A stretch of 64,000 nucleotides of DNA from CAVQKZ01 sp963837325 (GTDB lineage Bacteria > Actinomycetota > Actinomycetes > Mycobacteriales > Jatrophihabitantaceae), in the NCBI GenBank assembly GCA_963837325.1, contig CAWIMV010000001.1:1860001-1924000 (forward strand), in the 5' to 3' direction. Under the pieces are notes generated by a model. The model was not told the origin of the DNA and made no database searches. It saw only the letters and a program-made list of their open reading frames with translations. The translations under genes and the position numbers were made by a program. Shown here piece after piece: positions 54,774 to 63,599 of the stretch. Positions within the stretch are counted from its first letter, which is position 1, and each line of letters starts with the position of its first letter.

Positions 54774-55726
54774 CGCCCGGGCGACGACGACGCCCGCAGC
54801 TCGGCGGCGAACCCGTCACGCCAGGACGAGTGAATCGGCTTCCACGCCAGCTCACGCTTCGCCAGCTCGTTCGAGCCGCCCCGCACCTTCGTCATCATCC
54901 GGACCGCACCGTCGCCCGCGGCGAGCCGCCCGACCCACACCGGCAGGTGCATCGGCCGCCGCGCACCGATCAGCGCGGCCAGCTCCGGCAGCCACTCCCG
55001 GACCGGAGCCGGGTCATCGTCGACGATGTTGTAGATACCCGCGCCGCGAGTGAGCGCCGCGAGGGCGGCGGTGGCGGCGTCGTACGCGTGCAGGAAAGAC
55101 CAGTAGCCGCCGCCGTCACCGACGACCGGGAACTTGCGCTTCTGGATGGCGACGATCTGCGGACCGCCCCTGGCCATCGACGTGCCCGGGCCATACAGCG
55201 CGCCGTAGCGCAGGACGACGCCGCCGGGGGCGGCGCTGACCAGTTCTTCGAGTACCCGGATGCCGGCGAGCGTCTCGCGGAAGGCCTTGGGCGGGTTGGG
55301 CTCGAGGGCGTCGGTCTCGCTCTTGACCGGGTCGCCGCCGACCGCGAACGGCCAGCCGCAGTAGCTCTGGGCGACGAATCGCGCTGTCCCGACGGCTTGC
55401 GCGCCGGCGAGCAGGTTCGCGGTGCCCTTGGTCCGCAGTGCATTGGTGAGCGCGAACGTGCGGTCGAAGTGCCGGACGTTCATGTCCAGGCTCGACAGTG
55501 CGGTGGCCTGGTGCACGATCGCTTCCGGCTCGGCGGCCCGTACTGCCGCGAGCGTGGTGTCGGCGTCGAGGACGTCGAGCAGCACCGGCCGCGCGCCCAT
55601 CTCGCGCAGGTCGTCGATCTTGTCGCGGGACCGGGTGGTGGCGAAGACCTCGTGCCCGGTGGACACGAGCAGAGGGACGAGTTGGCGGCCGACGACCCCA
55701 GTGGCGCCGGCGACGAATACGCGCAT
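54770..55726 (-). CDS. NAD-dependent epimerase/dehydratase, ECF41 partner
   Basis: 318 aa extended short-chain dehydrogenase fold. The dinucleotide motif is GATGVVGRQL; the usual YxxxK motif is not evident where expected (the matching stretch is PPKAFRETLAGIRVLEEL), so activity may be atypical. Divergent from the ECF41 sigma gene and preceded by an exact ECF41-type promoter (55772-55798), which marks it as the oxidoreductase/epimerase partner of that system. Its end overlaps the racemase-like gene convergently by 4 bp. Confidence 0.85.
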   Translation of the reverse strand: MRVFVAGATGVVGRQLVPLLVSTGHEVFATTRSRDKIDDLREMGARPVLLDVLDADTTLAAVRAAEPEAIVHQATALSSLDMNVRHFDRTFALTNALRTKGTANLLAGAQAVGTARFVAQSYCGWPFAVGGDPVKSETDALEPNPPKAFRETLAGIRVLEELVSAAPGGVVLRYGALYGPGTSMARGGPQIVAIQKRKFPVVGDGGGYWSFLHAYDAATAALAALTRGAGIYNIVDDDPAPVREWLPELAALIGARRPMHLPVWVGRLAAGDGAVRMMTKVRGGSNELAKRELAWKPIHSSWRDGFAAELRASSSPGR

Positions 55727-55771
55727 GATGCTTCCTCTTCCTGTTGTGACAACTGTTTGTGATGCCTCTAA

Positions 55772-55798
55772 GACGGCACGATCCGGGCCGCTGTGACA
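55772..55798 (-). promoter_or_regulatory. ECF41-type promoter of the epimerase
   Basis: Minus strand TGTCACA (55798-55792), 16 bp, CGTC (55775-55772). This equals the known ECF41 consensus TGTCACA-N16-CGTC. The predicted start is about 40 nt before the ATG at 55726. A further TGTCACA copy lies in the leader (55751-55745) without a CGTC partner. Confidence 0.85.
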
Positions 55799-55815
55799 GG
55801 CTCAGCGGTGGTCGC

Positions 55816-55842
55816 TGTCACATCTGTGGCCCGTCGGCCGTC
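55816..55842 (+). promoter_or_regulatory. ECF41-type promoter of the sigma factor gene
   Basis: Plus strand TGTCACA (55816-55822), 16 bp, CGTC (55839-55842), an exact consensus match. It indicates autoregulation and rules out the ATG at 55845 as translation start, since that lies at or before the transcription start. Confidence 0.85.
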
Positions 55843-55880
55843 TCATGTCCGTGCAGCGAAACCCGACGAGGAGACCAGCC

Positions 55881-56816
55881 GTGTCCAGCGCGCTGAGCGT
55901 TGACGAGCTCTACCCCGCACTGCGGCCCCTCCTGTTCTCGATCGCCTACCGGATGCTCGGCACCGTCAGCGAGGCCGAGGACGTCGTGCAGGAGGCGTTC
56001 CTCAGATTCCACCGCGCGGCACAGGACGGCACCGTGATCGAGACGCCGAAGGCGTACCTGACGACGATCGCCACCCGACTGTCACTGGACGCACTGCGCT
56101 CGGCGCGGCGGCAACGCGAGTCCTACGTCGGAATGTGGCTGCCCGAACCGTTGCTCGCCGACGACGCCCCCGGTGTCGCCGAGCAGGTCGAGACCGGCGA
56201 CTCGTTGTCGATGGCGTTCCTGGTGCTGCTGGAGAGCCTCAACCCGGTCGAGCGGGCGGTGTTCCTGCTGCGCGAAGTGTTCGGCTACGGCTATGACGAA
56301 ATCGCGGAGGTCGTCGACCGCAGTCCGGACAACTGCCGTCAGCTCGCGGTTCGCGCGCGCCGCAGCGTGCAGGAGCGACGGCCCCGGTACGAGGCCTCCC
56401 GGGAGCGCCGCGACGAGCTCGCCGTCCGTTTCTTCGCCGCCTGCCGCGACGGCGACCTCGATGCGTTCAAGCAATTGCTCGCCGACGACGTGTCCTTCCA
56501 CGGCGACGGCGGCGGCAAGGTCCCGGCGACCGCCCGGGTGGTCAGTGGCATCGACAAGGTGACCCGACTGATTTTCAGCATGCTCACGCAGGGCGCGGAG
56601 TTGGGGTTCGCCATCGAGCCGGTTCAGGTCAACGGGCAGCCCGGCGCCATCACGCGGACGGGCGACGGCAAGGTCGTCAACGTGTTCGCCCTCGACATCG
56701 CCGACGGCCACGTCCAGGCGATCCGCTCGATCGTCAACCCCGACAAGCTCGACCATCTGGGCGCCGTGGCCGACATGAGGGAACTCATGCGCTCGCTGCG
56801 GCACCGCGATGGGTGA
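55881..56816 (+). CDS. ECF41 (SigJ-type) RNA polymerase sigma factor with C-terminal SnoaL-like domain
   Basis: 311 aa. Sigma region 2 (residues ~10-75, AEDVVQEAFLRF) and region 4 (ERAVFLLREVFGYGYDEIAE) are followed by a NTF2/SnoaL-like C-terminal domain. All three ECF41 signatures occur: WLPEP in the linker, DGGGK, and NPDKL near the C-terminus. In this group the C-terminal domain replaces an anti-sigma factor. GTG 55881 has a GAGGAG site and lies downstream of the mapped promoter. Divergent from its epimerase partner. Confidence 0.93.
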   Translation: MSSALSVDELYPALRPLLFSIAYRMLGTVSEAEDVVQEAFLRFHRAAQDGTVIETPKAYLTTIATRLSLDALRSARRQRESYVGMWLPEPLLADDAPGVAEQVETGDSLSMAFLVLLESLNPVERAVFLLREVFGYGYDEIAEVVDRSPDNCRQLAVRARRSVQERRPRYEASRERRDELAVRFFAACRDGDLDAFKQLLADDVSFHGDGGGKVPATARVVSGIDKVTRLIFSMLTQGAELGFAIEPVQVNGQPGAITRTGDGKVVNVFALDIADGHVQAIRSIVNPDKLDHLGAVADMRELMRSLRHRDG

Positions 56817-56840
56817 GCGGGCTGCGCCTATCGTGGTGCC

Positions 56841-58319
56841 GTGATCCAGCCCGAGTTCGCCCTTTCGGACGAGCAGCCGGGCCTCGACCCCGGCGACCTG
56901 GCGCTCTGTCTGCGCGTCCTGGCCCGGGCCGAGGCGCTGCCGCCGCAACACCCCGACGCGGTCGCGATCCGGCGGGCCACCGCCCGGATCTTCAAGATGG
57001 TTAAGCAGGCGCGCCGCGCCGAGCGACGCGACGCGATCAGCGCGGCCGACCGTGCGGTGGTGGCCGCGACCGCGACCGGATCGGCGCAGCGCATCGACGA
57101 CGAGACAGACGGCATCCCGCTCGTGTCCACCGTCGCGGGTGCGCTCGCGGGTCGTTTTGCGCGGCCCAGGCCGTGCTACATCTGCAAGCAGGACTACGTC
57201 GAGGTCGACGCGTTCTACCACCAGCTGTGCCCGCACTGCGCGGCCGTCAACCGCAGCCGCCGGGACGCCCGCACCGACCTCACCGGCCGTCGCGCGCTGC
57301 TCACCGGTGGGCGGGCCAAGATCGGCATGTACATCGCGCTGCGGCTGCTGCGCGACGGTGCGCATACGACCATCACCACGCGCTTTCCCAATGACGCCGT
57401 GCGCAGATTCACCGCACTGCCCGACCGCGCCGACTGGATCCACCGGCTGCGCGTCGTCGGCATCGACCTGCGCGATCCGGCCCAGGTCGTCGCTCTCGCC
57501 GATTCGGTCGCCGCCGCGGGGCCGCTGGACATCCTGATTAACAACGCCGCGCAGACCGTGCGCCGCTCACCCGGCGCGTACGGGCCGCTCGCGGCCGCGG
57601 AGTCCGAACCGCTGCCCGACGGGCGGTTGCCCGAGCTGCTCAGCTTCGACCACATCTCCGACGCGCACCCGATGGCACTGGCCGGCTCGCTGTCGGAACA
57701 TCCGCTACCGCATCTGCCCGACACGCTGCGCGGCAGCGAGATCTCGCGCCTGGCCGTCGTCGCCGGCTCTGCGAGCACCGATCGCATCGCCCGGTCGGCG
57801 GCGATCGACGCCGGTGGCCTGGTGCCCGACCTGCACACGTCGAACAGCTGGACCCAGCGCGTCGATGAGGTCGACGCACTCGAGTTGCTCGAGGTGCAGC
57901 TGTGCAACATGACCGCGCCATTCATCCTGGTCAGCCGGTTGCGCCGCGCGATGGCCGCCAGCCCGGCGCGCCGCACCTACGTCGTCAACGTGTCGGCGAT
58001 GGAAGGCGTGTTCAGCCGCGGCTACAAGGGTCCGGGCCACCCGCACACGAACATGGCCAAGGCCGCGCTGAACATGCTGACCCGCACCAGCGCCGCCGAG
58101 TTGTTCACCGACGGCATCCTCATGACCGCGGTGGACACCGGCTGGATCACCGACGAGCGCCCGCACTACACGAAAGCCCGACTGGCCGACGAAGGCTTCC
58201 ACGCCCCGCTCGACCTGGTCGACGGCGCCGCCCGGGTGTACGACCCGATCGTCCAGGGCGAAGCCGGTGTGGACCTGCACGGCTGCTTCCTCAAGGACTA
58301 CGCGCCTGCGAAGTGGTGA
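56841..58319 (+). CDS. Short-chain dehydrogenase with N-terminal zinc ribbon and no catalytic Tyr
   Basis: 492 aa. Residues 1-105 form a helical region of unknown role; a zinc ribbon follows with Cys112, Cys115, Cys130 and Cys133 (CYIC...LCPHC); then a Rossmann domain with TGGRAKIG and NNAA. The Ser motif is NVSAMEG, but the YxxxK position reads TNMAK, so the catalytic Tyr is Thr. A ~90-residue insert lies between the NNAA motif and the active site. GTG 56841 is 6 nt after TATCGT (leaderless). 24 bp after the sigma gene, same direction; link to it is unproven. Confidence 0.8.
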   Translation: MIQPEFALSDEQPGLDPGDLALCLRVLARAEALPPQHPDAVAIRRATARIFKMVKQARRAERRDAISAADRAVVAATATGSAQRIDDETDGIPLVSTVAGALAGRFARPRPCYICKQDYVEVDAFYHQLCPHCAAVNRSRRDARTDLTGRRALLTGGRAKIGMYIALRLLRDGAHTTITTRFPNDAVRRFTALPDRADWIHRLRVVGIDLRDPAQVVALADSVAAAGPLDILINNAAQTVRRSPGAYGPLAAAESEPLPDGRLPELLSFDHISDAHPMALAGSLSEHPLPHLPDTLRGSEISRLAVVAGSASTDRIARSAAIDAGGLVPDLHTSNSWTQRVDEVDALELLEVQLCNMTAPFILVSRLRRAMAASPARRTYVVNVSAMEGVFSRGYKGPGHPHTNMAKAALNMLTRTSAAELFTDGILMTAVDTGWITDERPHYTKARLADEGFHAPLDLVDGAARVYDPIVQGEAGVDLHGCFLKDYAPAKW

Positions 58320-58346
58320 GCCCGCCCGCCCGTAGGCTCGGGGACC

Positions 58347-59183
58347 GTGCTGCCCAACGTCACCGCGACCCGCTACGTCACACCGCTTCGTGAAGGCGGG
58401 TCGCTGCCCGGCCTCATGGAAGCCGACGACCTCGGCACCTACGTGGTGAAGTTTCACGGTGCCGGGCAAGGCCGCAAAGCACTCGTGGCCGAGGTGATCA
58501 GTGGCGAACTGGCCCGCGCGCTCGGGCTTGCGGTTCCGGCCCTGGCCACAGTGGACGTCGACCCGATCCTCGCCGCGAACGAACCGGACCAGGAAGTGCA
58601 GGATCTCCTACGGGCGAGTCCGGGCCGCAACCTCGGCATGGACTTCCTGCCCGGTGCGCTAGACCTGGACACTGCGGCCTTCGACATATCGTCCGACTTC
58701 GCCGGCCGAGTGCTGTGGTTCGACGCGCTGGTCGGCAACGTCGACCGATCCTGGCGCAACCCCAACATGCTGTTCTGGCACGGTGCGCCGTACCTGATCG
58801 ACCATGGCGCGACCCTCACATTCCAGCACAACTGGGCGGCGGTCGAGCGCGTGACGCAGCCGTACGACGGCACGGAGCATGCGCTGCTCGGCTGCTCCCC
58901 TGACCTGGCCGCGGCCGATGCCGCCCTCGGGCCGCTCGTGACGCCCGAACTGCTGCGGGCGGCGATCAGCCAGGTGCCTGACGAATGGCTGGTCGGTGAG
59001 CCCGGCTTCGCCAACATCACCATCCTGCGGGAGACATACCTGACGCAGATTCAGGCTCGCTGGCTGGCCCGCGAGCAATGGCTCGACGGGCTGCGCATCG
59101 CGGTCCGTGACCACGGGAGCCGCCAGCGCGTCGCCCCACGACCGGGAGCGAAACGTCCTGCGTGGCTGGGCGGAAAGCCATGA
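58347..59183 (+). CDS. HipA-like kinase family protein
   Basis: 278 aa, shorter than toxin HipA (~440 aa) and lacking its N-terminal subdomain. The ATP-binding Lys region is YVVKFHGAGQGRKALVAEV, the catalytic loop GNVDRSWRNPNML has the expected Asp and Asn, and the metal-binding motif reads LIDHGATL. Substrate unknown. GTG 58347 lies 8 nt after TAGGCT (58333-58338), probably leaderless. Its TGA overlaps the DUF3037 ATG (ATGA), so the two are translated together; no HipB-type antitoxin is adjacent. Confidence 0.82.
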   Translation: MLPNVTATRYVTPLREGGSLPGLMEADDLGTYVVKFHGAGQGRKALVAEVISGELARALGLAVPALATVDVDPILAANEPDQEVQDLLRASPGRNLGMDFLPGALDLDTAAFDISSDFAGRVLWFDALVGNVDRSWRNPNMLFWHGAPYLIDHGATLTFQHNWAAVERVTQPYDGTEHALLGCSPDLAAADAALGPLVTPELLRAAISQVPDEWLVGEPGFANITILRETYLTQIQARWLAREQWLDGLRIAVRDHGSRQRVAPRPGAKRPAWLGGKP

Positions 59184-59578
59184 CCGCAGCCGAACCCCGC
59201 CGGCATGCGTTCGAGTACGCGGTGCTGCGCCTGGTCCCTCGGGTCGAGCGGGGCGAGTCGATGAACGCGGGAGTCGTCCTCTACTGCCGCGACCTGGACT
59301 ACCTCGGGGCGCGCGTACATCTCGACGTCGATCGGCTGCGCGCGCTGGATCCGTCGGCCGAGGTTGACTCGATTGCCGACGCGTTGGACGCCGCTGCGGA
59401 CGTCTGCTCGAACGATGGCGATGGCCCGGCCGCGGACGAGGACATCGGCCGCCGCTTTCGCTGGCTGACCGCGCCGCGCAGCACGGTCGTCCAATCCGGG
59501 CCGGTGCACACCGGGCTGACCACGGACCCGGCAGCGGAGGCCGACCGGTTGCTCGCGCTGCTCGTCCTCCAGGGCTGA
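59180..59578 (+). CDS. DUF3037 protein paired with the HipA-like kinase
   Basis: 132 aa from ATG 59180. The family start FEYAVLRLVPRVERGESMNAGVVLYC (split over residues ~10-35) is clear, followed by a mixed alpha/beta domain with RRFRWLTAPRSTVVQSGPVHTGLT. No known activity. The 4-bp overlap with the kinase gene and, to my recollection, the frequent neighbourhood of DUF3037 with HipA-like genes suggest a two-component unit. Regulator, substrate or adaptor roles are all possible. Confidence 0.85.
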   Translation: MTAAEPRRHAFEYAVLRLVPRVERGESMNAGVVLYCRDLDYLGARVHLDVDRLRALDPSAEVDSIADALDAAADVCSNDGDGPAADEDIGRRFRWLTAPRSTVVQSGPVHTGLTTDPAAEADRLLALLVLQG

Positions 59579-59589
59579 ACCTGCCGGCG

Positions 59590-60636
59590 TCACGCGCTGG
59601 CGATGACCGCCTGGACAAGCAGGTCGCGGACCTCCTGGGCACAGCCCTCGACGTTGCACAGCACCATGGCGTTGACGTCCAGTTCGGGAAAACGCATGAC
59701 GAATACCTCGACCCCCGGGTCGCCACCAGCGTGGCCGAAGCGCCAGGTGCGCCCACCCTCGTAGATGATCACGCCGTAACCCATGGACAGTCCCGGGTCG
59801 ACCGGGGTTCGTGGCGTGAGCATCGCGTCCCGCAGCTCAGCACCAACCAAGGCGCCGTCGTCATAGGCGCGCAGGAACCGATCGAGGTCGGCCACCGTGC
59901 TGAATGCGCCGCCGTCCGCGCCGCCGACAATCGGCATCGCCGTGACGTTCGACCGCCAGATCCCGTCCGGCGTGGCCGGTGGGAGGTAGCCGACAGCCAC
60001 GTCTGGCCGTGCCTCGTCGAGTGCGAAGAAGCCGCTGTCCAGCATCCCGGCACGCTCGAACACCCGTTGCGTCACCACGTCCACGTAGGGCTGCTCGGCG
60101 ACCTCCTCGATGACCAGACCGAGGACGATGTAGCCGGCGTTGGAGTACTGGAACTGCTGCCCCGGCGCTCGGTAGGGCGGGAGGTCGCCGAACAGCGGCA
60201 GGAAGTCGCCGGGCCGACGCATCGTGTACGTCGGCCGCTCGGTCCACAGCTGTGCGTAGTCGGCGTCCTCGTCCTCCTCCTCGAAGTAGTCGGCGATGCC
60301 CGACGTGTGACTCAGCAGATGCGCCACGGTGACATCCGGGCGCAGCGTGCTCGGCCGGCGCTGCGCGGGCAGCACCTCGATGACCGGTGTGTTGAACTCC
60401 AGCAGGCCGTTGCCGACCATGTCGGCCACCGCAACCGCGGTGAACATCTTGGTCACCGACGCCAGGCCGAACCGGGTGCTGGGGCGAATCGGCACGCCGT
60501 CGGCGCGATTGGCCAGTCCGTAGCAGGCCTGGAACGCGCTCGGCCCGGCCGTCGTGATCGCCGCCGTGCCGGAGAAGTCGCGCCGCCGCGCGAACTCGGC
60601 GAGGTCGACCTCCAGTTGTTCGAAGGCGAGGTGCAT
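59590..60636 (-). CDS. Serine hydrolase of the beta-lactamase/class C family
   Basis: 348 aa, no signal peptide, so probably cytoplasmic. The nucleophile motif is S60-V-T-K63, the second motif YSN (QYSNAGY), and the third HAG (FGHAGGDPG). Such proteins act as esterases, D-aminopeptidases or amidases. It follows ddl by 17 bp in the same direction, so it is likely transcribed with gpsA-ddl; a cell-wall role is only suggested by position. Confidence 0.87.
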   Translation of the reverse strand: MHLAFEQLEVDLAEFARRRDFSGTAAITTAGPSAFQACYGLANRADGVPIRPSTRFGLASVTKMFTAVAVADMVGNGLLEFNTPVIEVLPAQRRPSTLRPDVTVAHLLSHTSGIADYFEEEDEDADYAQLWTERPTYTMRRPGDFLPLFGDLPPYRAPGQQFQYSNAGYIVLGLVIEEVAEQPYVDVVTQRVFERAGMLDSGFFALDEARPDVAVGYLPPATPDGIWRSNVTAMPIVGGADGGAFSTVADLDRFLRAYDDGALVGAELRDAMLTPRTPVDPGLSMGYGVIIYEGGRTWRFGHAGGDPGVEVFVMRFPELDVNAMVLCNVEGCAQEVRDLLVQAVIASA

Positions 60637-60653
60637 GGGTCAGACCGTCCGGG

Positions 60654-61730
60654 TCAGACGGCGCCACGGCGCAGCGCGGCCGCGATCAACCGGTCGACCA
60701 GCGCCGGGAAGTCCACGCCGGACGCGGCCCACACCTGCGGGAACATCGAGATCGGCGTGAATCCCGGCATCGTGTTGATCTCGTTCACGATCAGCCCGTC
60801 GTCGGGCGTCACGAAGAAGTCCACCCGGGCGAGGCCGGCACAGTCGAGCGCCGTGAAGGCCCGGCAGGCGGCGTCCTGCAGTCGCTCGGTGACTCCGGCC
60901 GGAAGATCGGCGGGGATGTCGAACTCGCACGCATCGTCGAGGTACTTGGCTTCGAAGTCGTACCAATCGTGCCCTCGCACCAGTCTGATCTCGGCGGGGA
61001 CGCTCGCCTCCGGACGTCCGGCCTCGTCCTCGAGCACCCCACACTCGATCTCGCGGCCCGTTACGGCGGCCTCGACGAGTGCCTTGCCGTCGTGTTGGAA
61101 CGCGACCGCGAGGGCGTCGGGCAGGTCGGCCCAGTCGCTGACCTTGGTGATGCCGACGCTCGAGCCGGCCCGCGCGGGCTTGACGAAGACCGGTAGGCCG
61201 AGATGAGCCAGATCGATGCCGGAGACCTCCTGCCCGCGCCGGACCACTTCATAGTCCCCGACTGGCAGGCCCTCGGCCCGCAACAACTTCTTGGTGAATT
61301 CCTTGTCCATCGCTGCCGCGCTGGCGAACACACCCGGGCCGACGTACGGCACGCCGGCCATCTCGAACAGGCCCTGGATCGTGCCATCCTCGCCGAACCG
61401 CCCGTGCAGCACCGGAAAGACCACGTCGACCGACTCCAACACCTGTACGCCGGCCCCTGGCTCCAGCATGACCAGTCCAGAGGACGTGGGGTCGCCGGCC
61501 AGCACGACCGATGTGCCCTTCTCGACCTCGGGCAAGGTGCGCCCGGTGATTTCCAGGGACCTGGGGTCCGCGTCGCTGAGCACCCAGGCTCCGGCCGGCG
61601 TAATCCCGATGGGCACGACGTCGTATCGGGCCGGGTCGAGTGCACCGAGCACCCCGGCCGCGGAGACGACGGAGACGCCGTGCTCGCTGCTACGGCCGCC
61701 ATAGACAACGGCCACCCTGATCCGCTTCAC
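60654..61730 (-). CDS. ddl: D-alanine--D-alanine ligase
   Basis: 358 aa ATP-grasp ligase making D-Ala-D-Ala for peptidoglycan. Motifs: VVYGGRSSEHGVS, HGRFGEDGTIQG, FVKPARAGSSVGITKV, and the metal-binding VNEINTMPGFTPISM. The GTG at 61730 (VKRIRVAVVYGG) is the natural start; the frame is open further but overlaps gpsA. It lies 11 bp after gpsA, as in mycobacteria. Normally DUF3515 lies on its other side; here the accessory block intervenes. Confidence 0.96.
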   Translation of the reverse strand: MKRIRVAVVYGGRSSEHGVSVVSAAGVLGALDPARYDVVPIGITPAGAWVLSDADPRSLEITGRTLPEVEKGTSVVLAGDPTSSGLVMLEPGAGVQVLESVDVVFPVLHGRFGEDGTIQGLFEMAGVPYVGPGVFASAAAMDKEFTKKLLRAEGLPVGDYEVVRRGQEVSGIDLAHLGLPVFVKPARAGSSVGITKVSDWADLPDALAVAFQHDGKALVEAAVTGREIECGVLEDEAGRPEASVPAEIRLVRGHDWYDFEAKYLDDACEFDIPADLPAGVTERLQDAACRAFTALDCAGLARVDFFVTPDDGLIVNEINTMPGFTPISMFPQVWAASGVDFPALVDRLIAAALRRGAV

Positions 61731-61741
61731 GAGTGCCGACC

Positions 61742-62758
61742 CTACCGACGGGCCGGGCGCTCGCTGGTCACCGAGCGCGACATCAGCCGTTCGACCATCA
61801 CCGGCGGGGTCAGTCCGCGGAAGCACACCGCCTCCACCGCCGCGGTGATCGGCGCGTCGACGTCATGGTGCTGGGCCAGTTCGAGCACCGACCGGCACGA
61901 CTGCACCCCTTCGGCGACCTGGCCGCGGGTGCCGGCCTGCGCCTCGTCGAGCGACTCGCCGCGACCGAGGCGTTCGCCAAAGCTGCGGTTGCGCGAGAGC
62001 GGTGACGAGCAGGTCGCCACGAGATCGCCCAGGCCGGCCAGCCCGGCGAACGTCATCGGATCCGCGCCGAGCTTGACGCCCAGCCGCGCGGTCTCGGCCA
62101 GGCCCCGGGTGATGATCGAAGCCAGCGTGTTGTCCCCGAAACCCATTCCCTGGGCGATGCCACACGCCAGCGCGATGACGTTCTTCACCGCACCGCCGAG
62201 TTCGCAGCCGATGACATCGGTGTTGGTGTACGGGCGGAAGTACGGTGCCGTGCACGCGTTCTGCACCGCTTCCGCGCAGTCTTCGTCGACGCACGCCACC
62301 ACGGTCGCCGTCGGCTGCTCCTGCGCGATCTCGCGGGCCAGATTCGGTCCGGTCACGACCGCGATCCGTTCCGCGCCGGCCCCGGCCACCTCGCCGATCA
62401 CCTCGCTCATCCGTTTCGTCGTGCCGAGCTCCACGCCTTTCATCAGGCTCACCAGCGTCGCCGCGCTCGGCAGCAGCGGCGCCCACTCGGCCAGGTTCAC
62501 CCGCAGCGTCTGGGACGGGATTGCGAATGCCACCAGCTCAGCCTCGTGCAGTGCGGCCGCGGCGTCGTGAGTGGCGTAAAGCGAACTCGGCAAGGTGATG
62601 TCGGGCAGGTAGTCGGCGTTCTGGTGACTCAGGTTGATCTGTTCGGCGAGTTCGGGACGGCGGGCCCATAACGTCACGTCGTTGCCGGCGTCGGCGAGCA
62701 CTTTCGCGAATGCCGTCCCCCAGGTACCGGCACCAACCACCGTTGCCGTAATCGTCAC
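61742..62758 (-). CDS. gpsA: Glycerol-3-phosphate dehydrogenase (NAD(P)+)
   Basis: 338 aa, reducing dihydroxyacetone phosphate to sn-glycerol-3-phosphate for phospholipid synthesis. The nucleotide motif is VVGAGTWGTAFA, with GPNLAREIA, GGAVKNVIALACGI (catalytic Lys) and AGLGDLVATC. The start overlaps the acyltransferase stop by 4 bp, matching a shared role in phosphatidic acid synthesis. Confidence 0.97.
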   Translation of the reverse strand: MTITATVVGAGTWGTAFAKVLADAGNDVTLWARRPELAEQINLSHQNADYLPDITLPSSLYATHDAAAALHEAELVAFAIPSQTLRVNLAEWAPLLPSAATLVSLMKGVELGTTKRMSEVIGEVAGAGAERIAVVTGPNLAREIAQEQPTATVVACVDEDCAEAVQNACTAPYFRPYTNTDVIGCELGGAVKNVIALACGIAQGMGFGDNTLASIITRGLAETARLGVKLGADPMTFAGLAGLGDLVATCSSPLSRNRSFGERLGRGESLDEAQAGTRGQVAEGVQSCRSVLELAQHHDVDAPITAAVEAVCFRGLTPPVMVERLMSRSVTSERPARR

Positions 62759-63519
62759 GCCGCGCCCTTCGTCGGCCGCTGCCTACGGACCCAGCGGTAC
62801 AGCTCCCCGCGCGGGGCGTCGAGCCCACGCAGTTCGGCGACGTCGTCGCGCAGCCGGCGCATCAACACGTCGGTCATGGCGCGCAGCACCTCGCCGGTCA
62901 CCTCGGCGTCGCGAAAGGCTGACAGGTCGATCGGATCGCCGACCGACAGGGTATGCCGCGGGCGGGGCACCAGACGTACCCGTTTGCGATACAGGTCAAT
63001 CGAGTCCTGGACGCCCCACTGTGCGACCGGGATCACCGGCACGTCGGGCGCCAGCGCCGACAGCCGCGCGGCCCCGGTCTTGGCGGCCATCGGCCAGCCG
63101 TCCGGATCGCGCGTGACCGTGCCCTCCGGGTGCAACACGATGACCCGTCCGGCGGAGAGGGTGTCGACGGCCGCCGTAAGCGACTGGACGGCGTCCATCG
63201 TCCCGCGCTTGACCGGGATGTGGCCCATCGCGTGCATCGCGGTACCGACCAATGGCACGTCGAAGATCGAGTCCTTGGCGAGAAAGCGCGGCGTGCGGCC
63301 CGCGTCGATCACCATCTTGGCGACGAGGAACGGGTCGATGTGCGAAACGTGATTGACGACGACAATGGCCGCTCCGGTGGCCGGTATCCGGTCGAGATGG
63401 CGGTAGCTGAGCTTGACCAGCGCCGAGACCGGTGCGTAGAGAACGAGCCAGACGGTGCGCCACGCTGCGCCGAGCTTCTCCCCATGCCCTCGCCGGCGCA
63501 GTTTCGCAAGCTTCGCCAC
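62755..63519 (-). CDS. 1-acyl-sn-glycerol-3-phosphate acyltransferase (PlsC-type)
   Basis: 254 aa membrane-associated acyltransferase. The HX4D motif is NHVSHIDPF and the EGT motif is HPEGTVTRD; a hydrophobic segment lies near residues 20-35. It acylates lysophosphatidate or a related lysolipid. GTG 63519 is 6 nt after AAGGGG; GTG 63525 overlaps that site and earlier in-frame codons run into the cofC promoter. Coupled to gpsA and divergent from cofC. Confidence 0.92.
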   Translation of the reverse strand: MAKLAKLRRRGHGEKLGAAWRTVWLVLYAPVSALVKLSYRHLDRIPATGAAIVVVNHVSHIDPFLVAKMVIDAGRTPRFLAKDSIFDVPLVGTAMHAMGHIPVKRGTMDAVQSLTAAVDTLSAGRVIVLHPEGTVTRDPDGWPMAAKTGAARLSALAPDVPVIPVAQWGVQDSIDLYRKRVRLVPRPRHTLSVGDPIDLSAFRDAEVTGEVLRAMTDVLMRRLRDDVAELRGLDAPRGELYRWVRRQRPTKGAA

Positions 63520-63599
63520 CGCCACCCCCTTCGCTACCCGGTCGTCACCCGACCCGCGAGCAGTCTGCCGCATCCCCGGATGACACCGGAGTGACTTCG

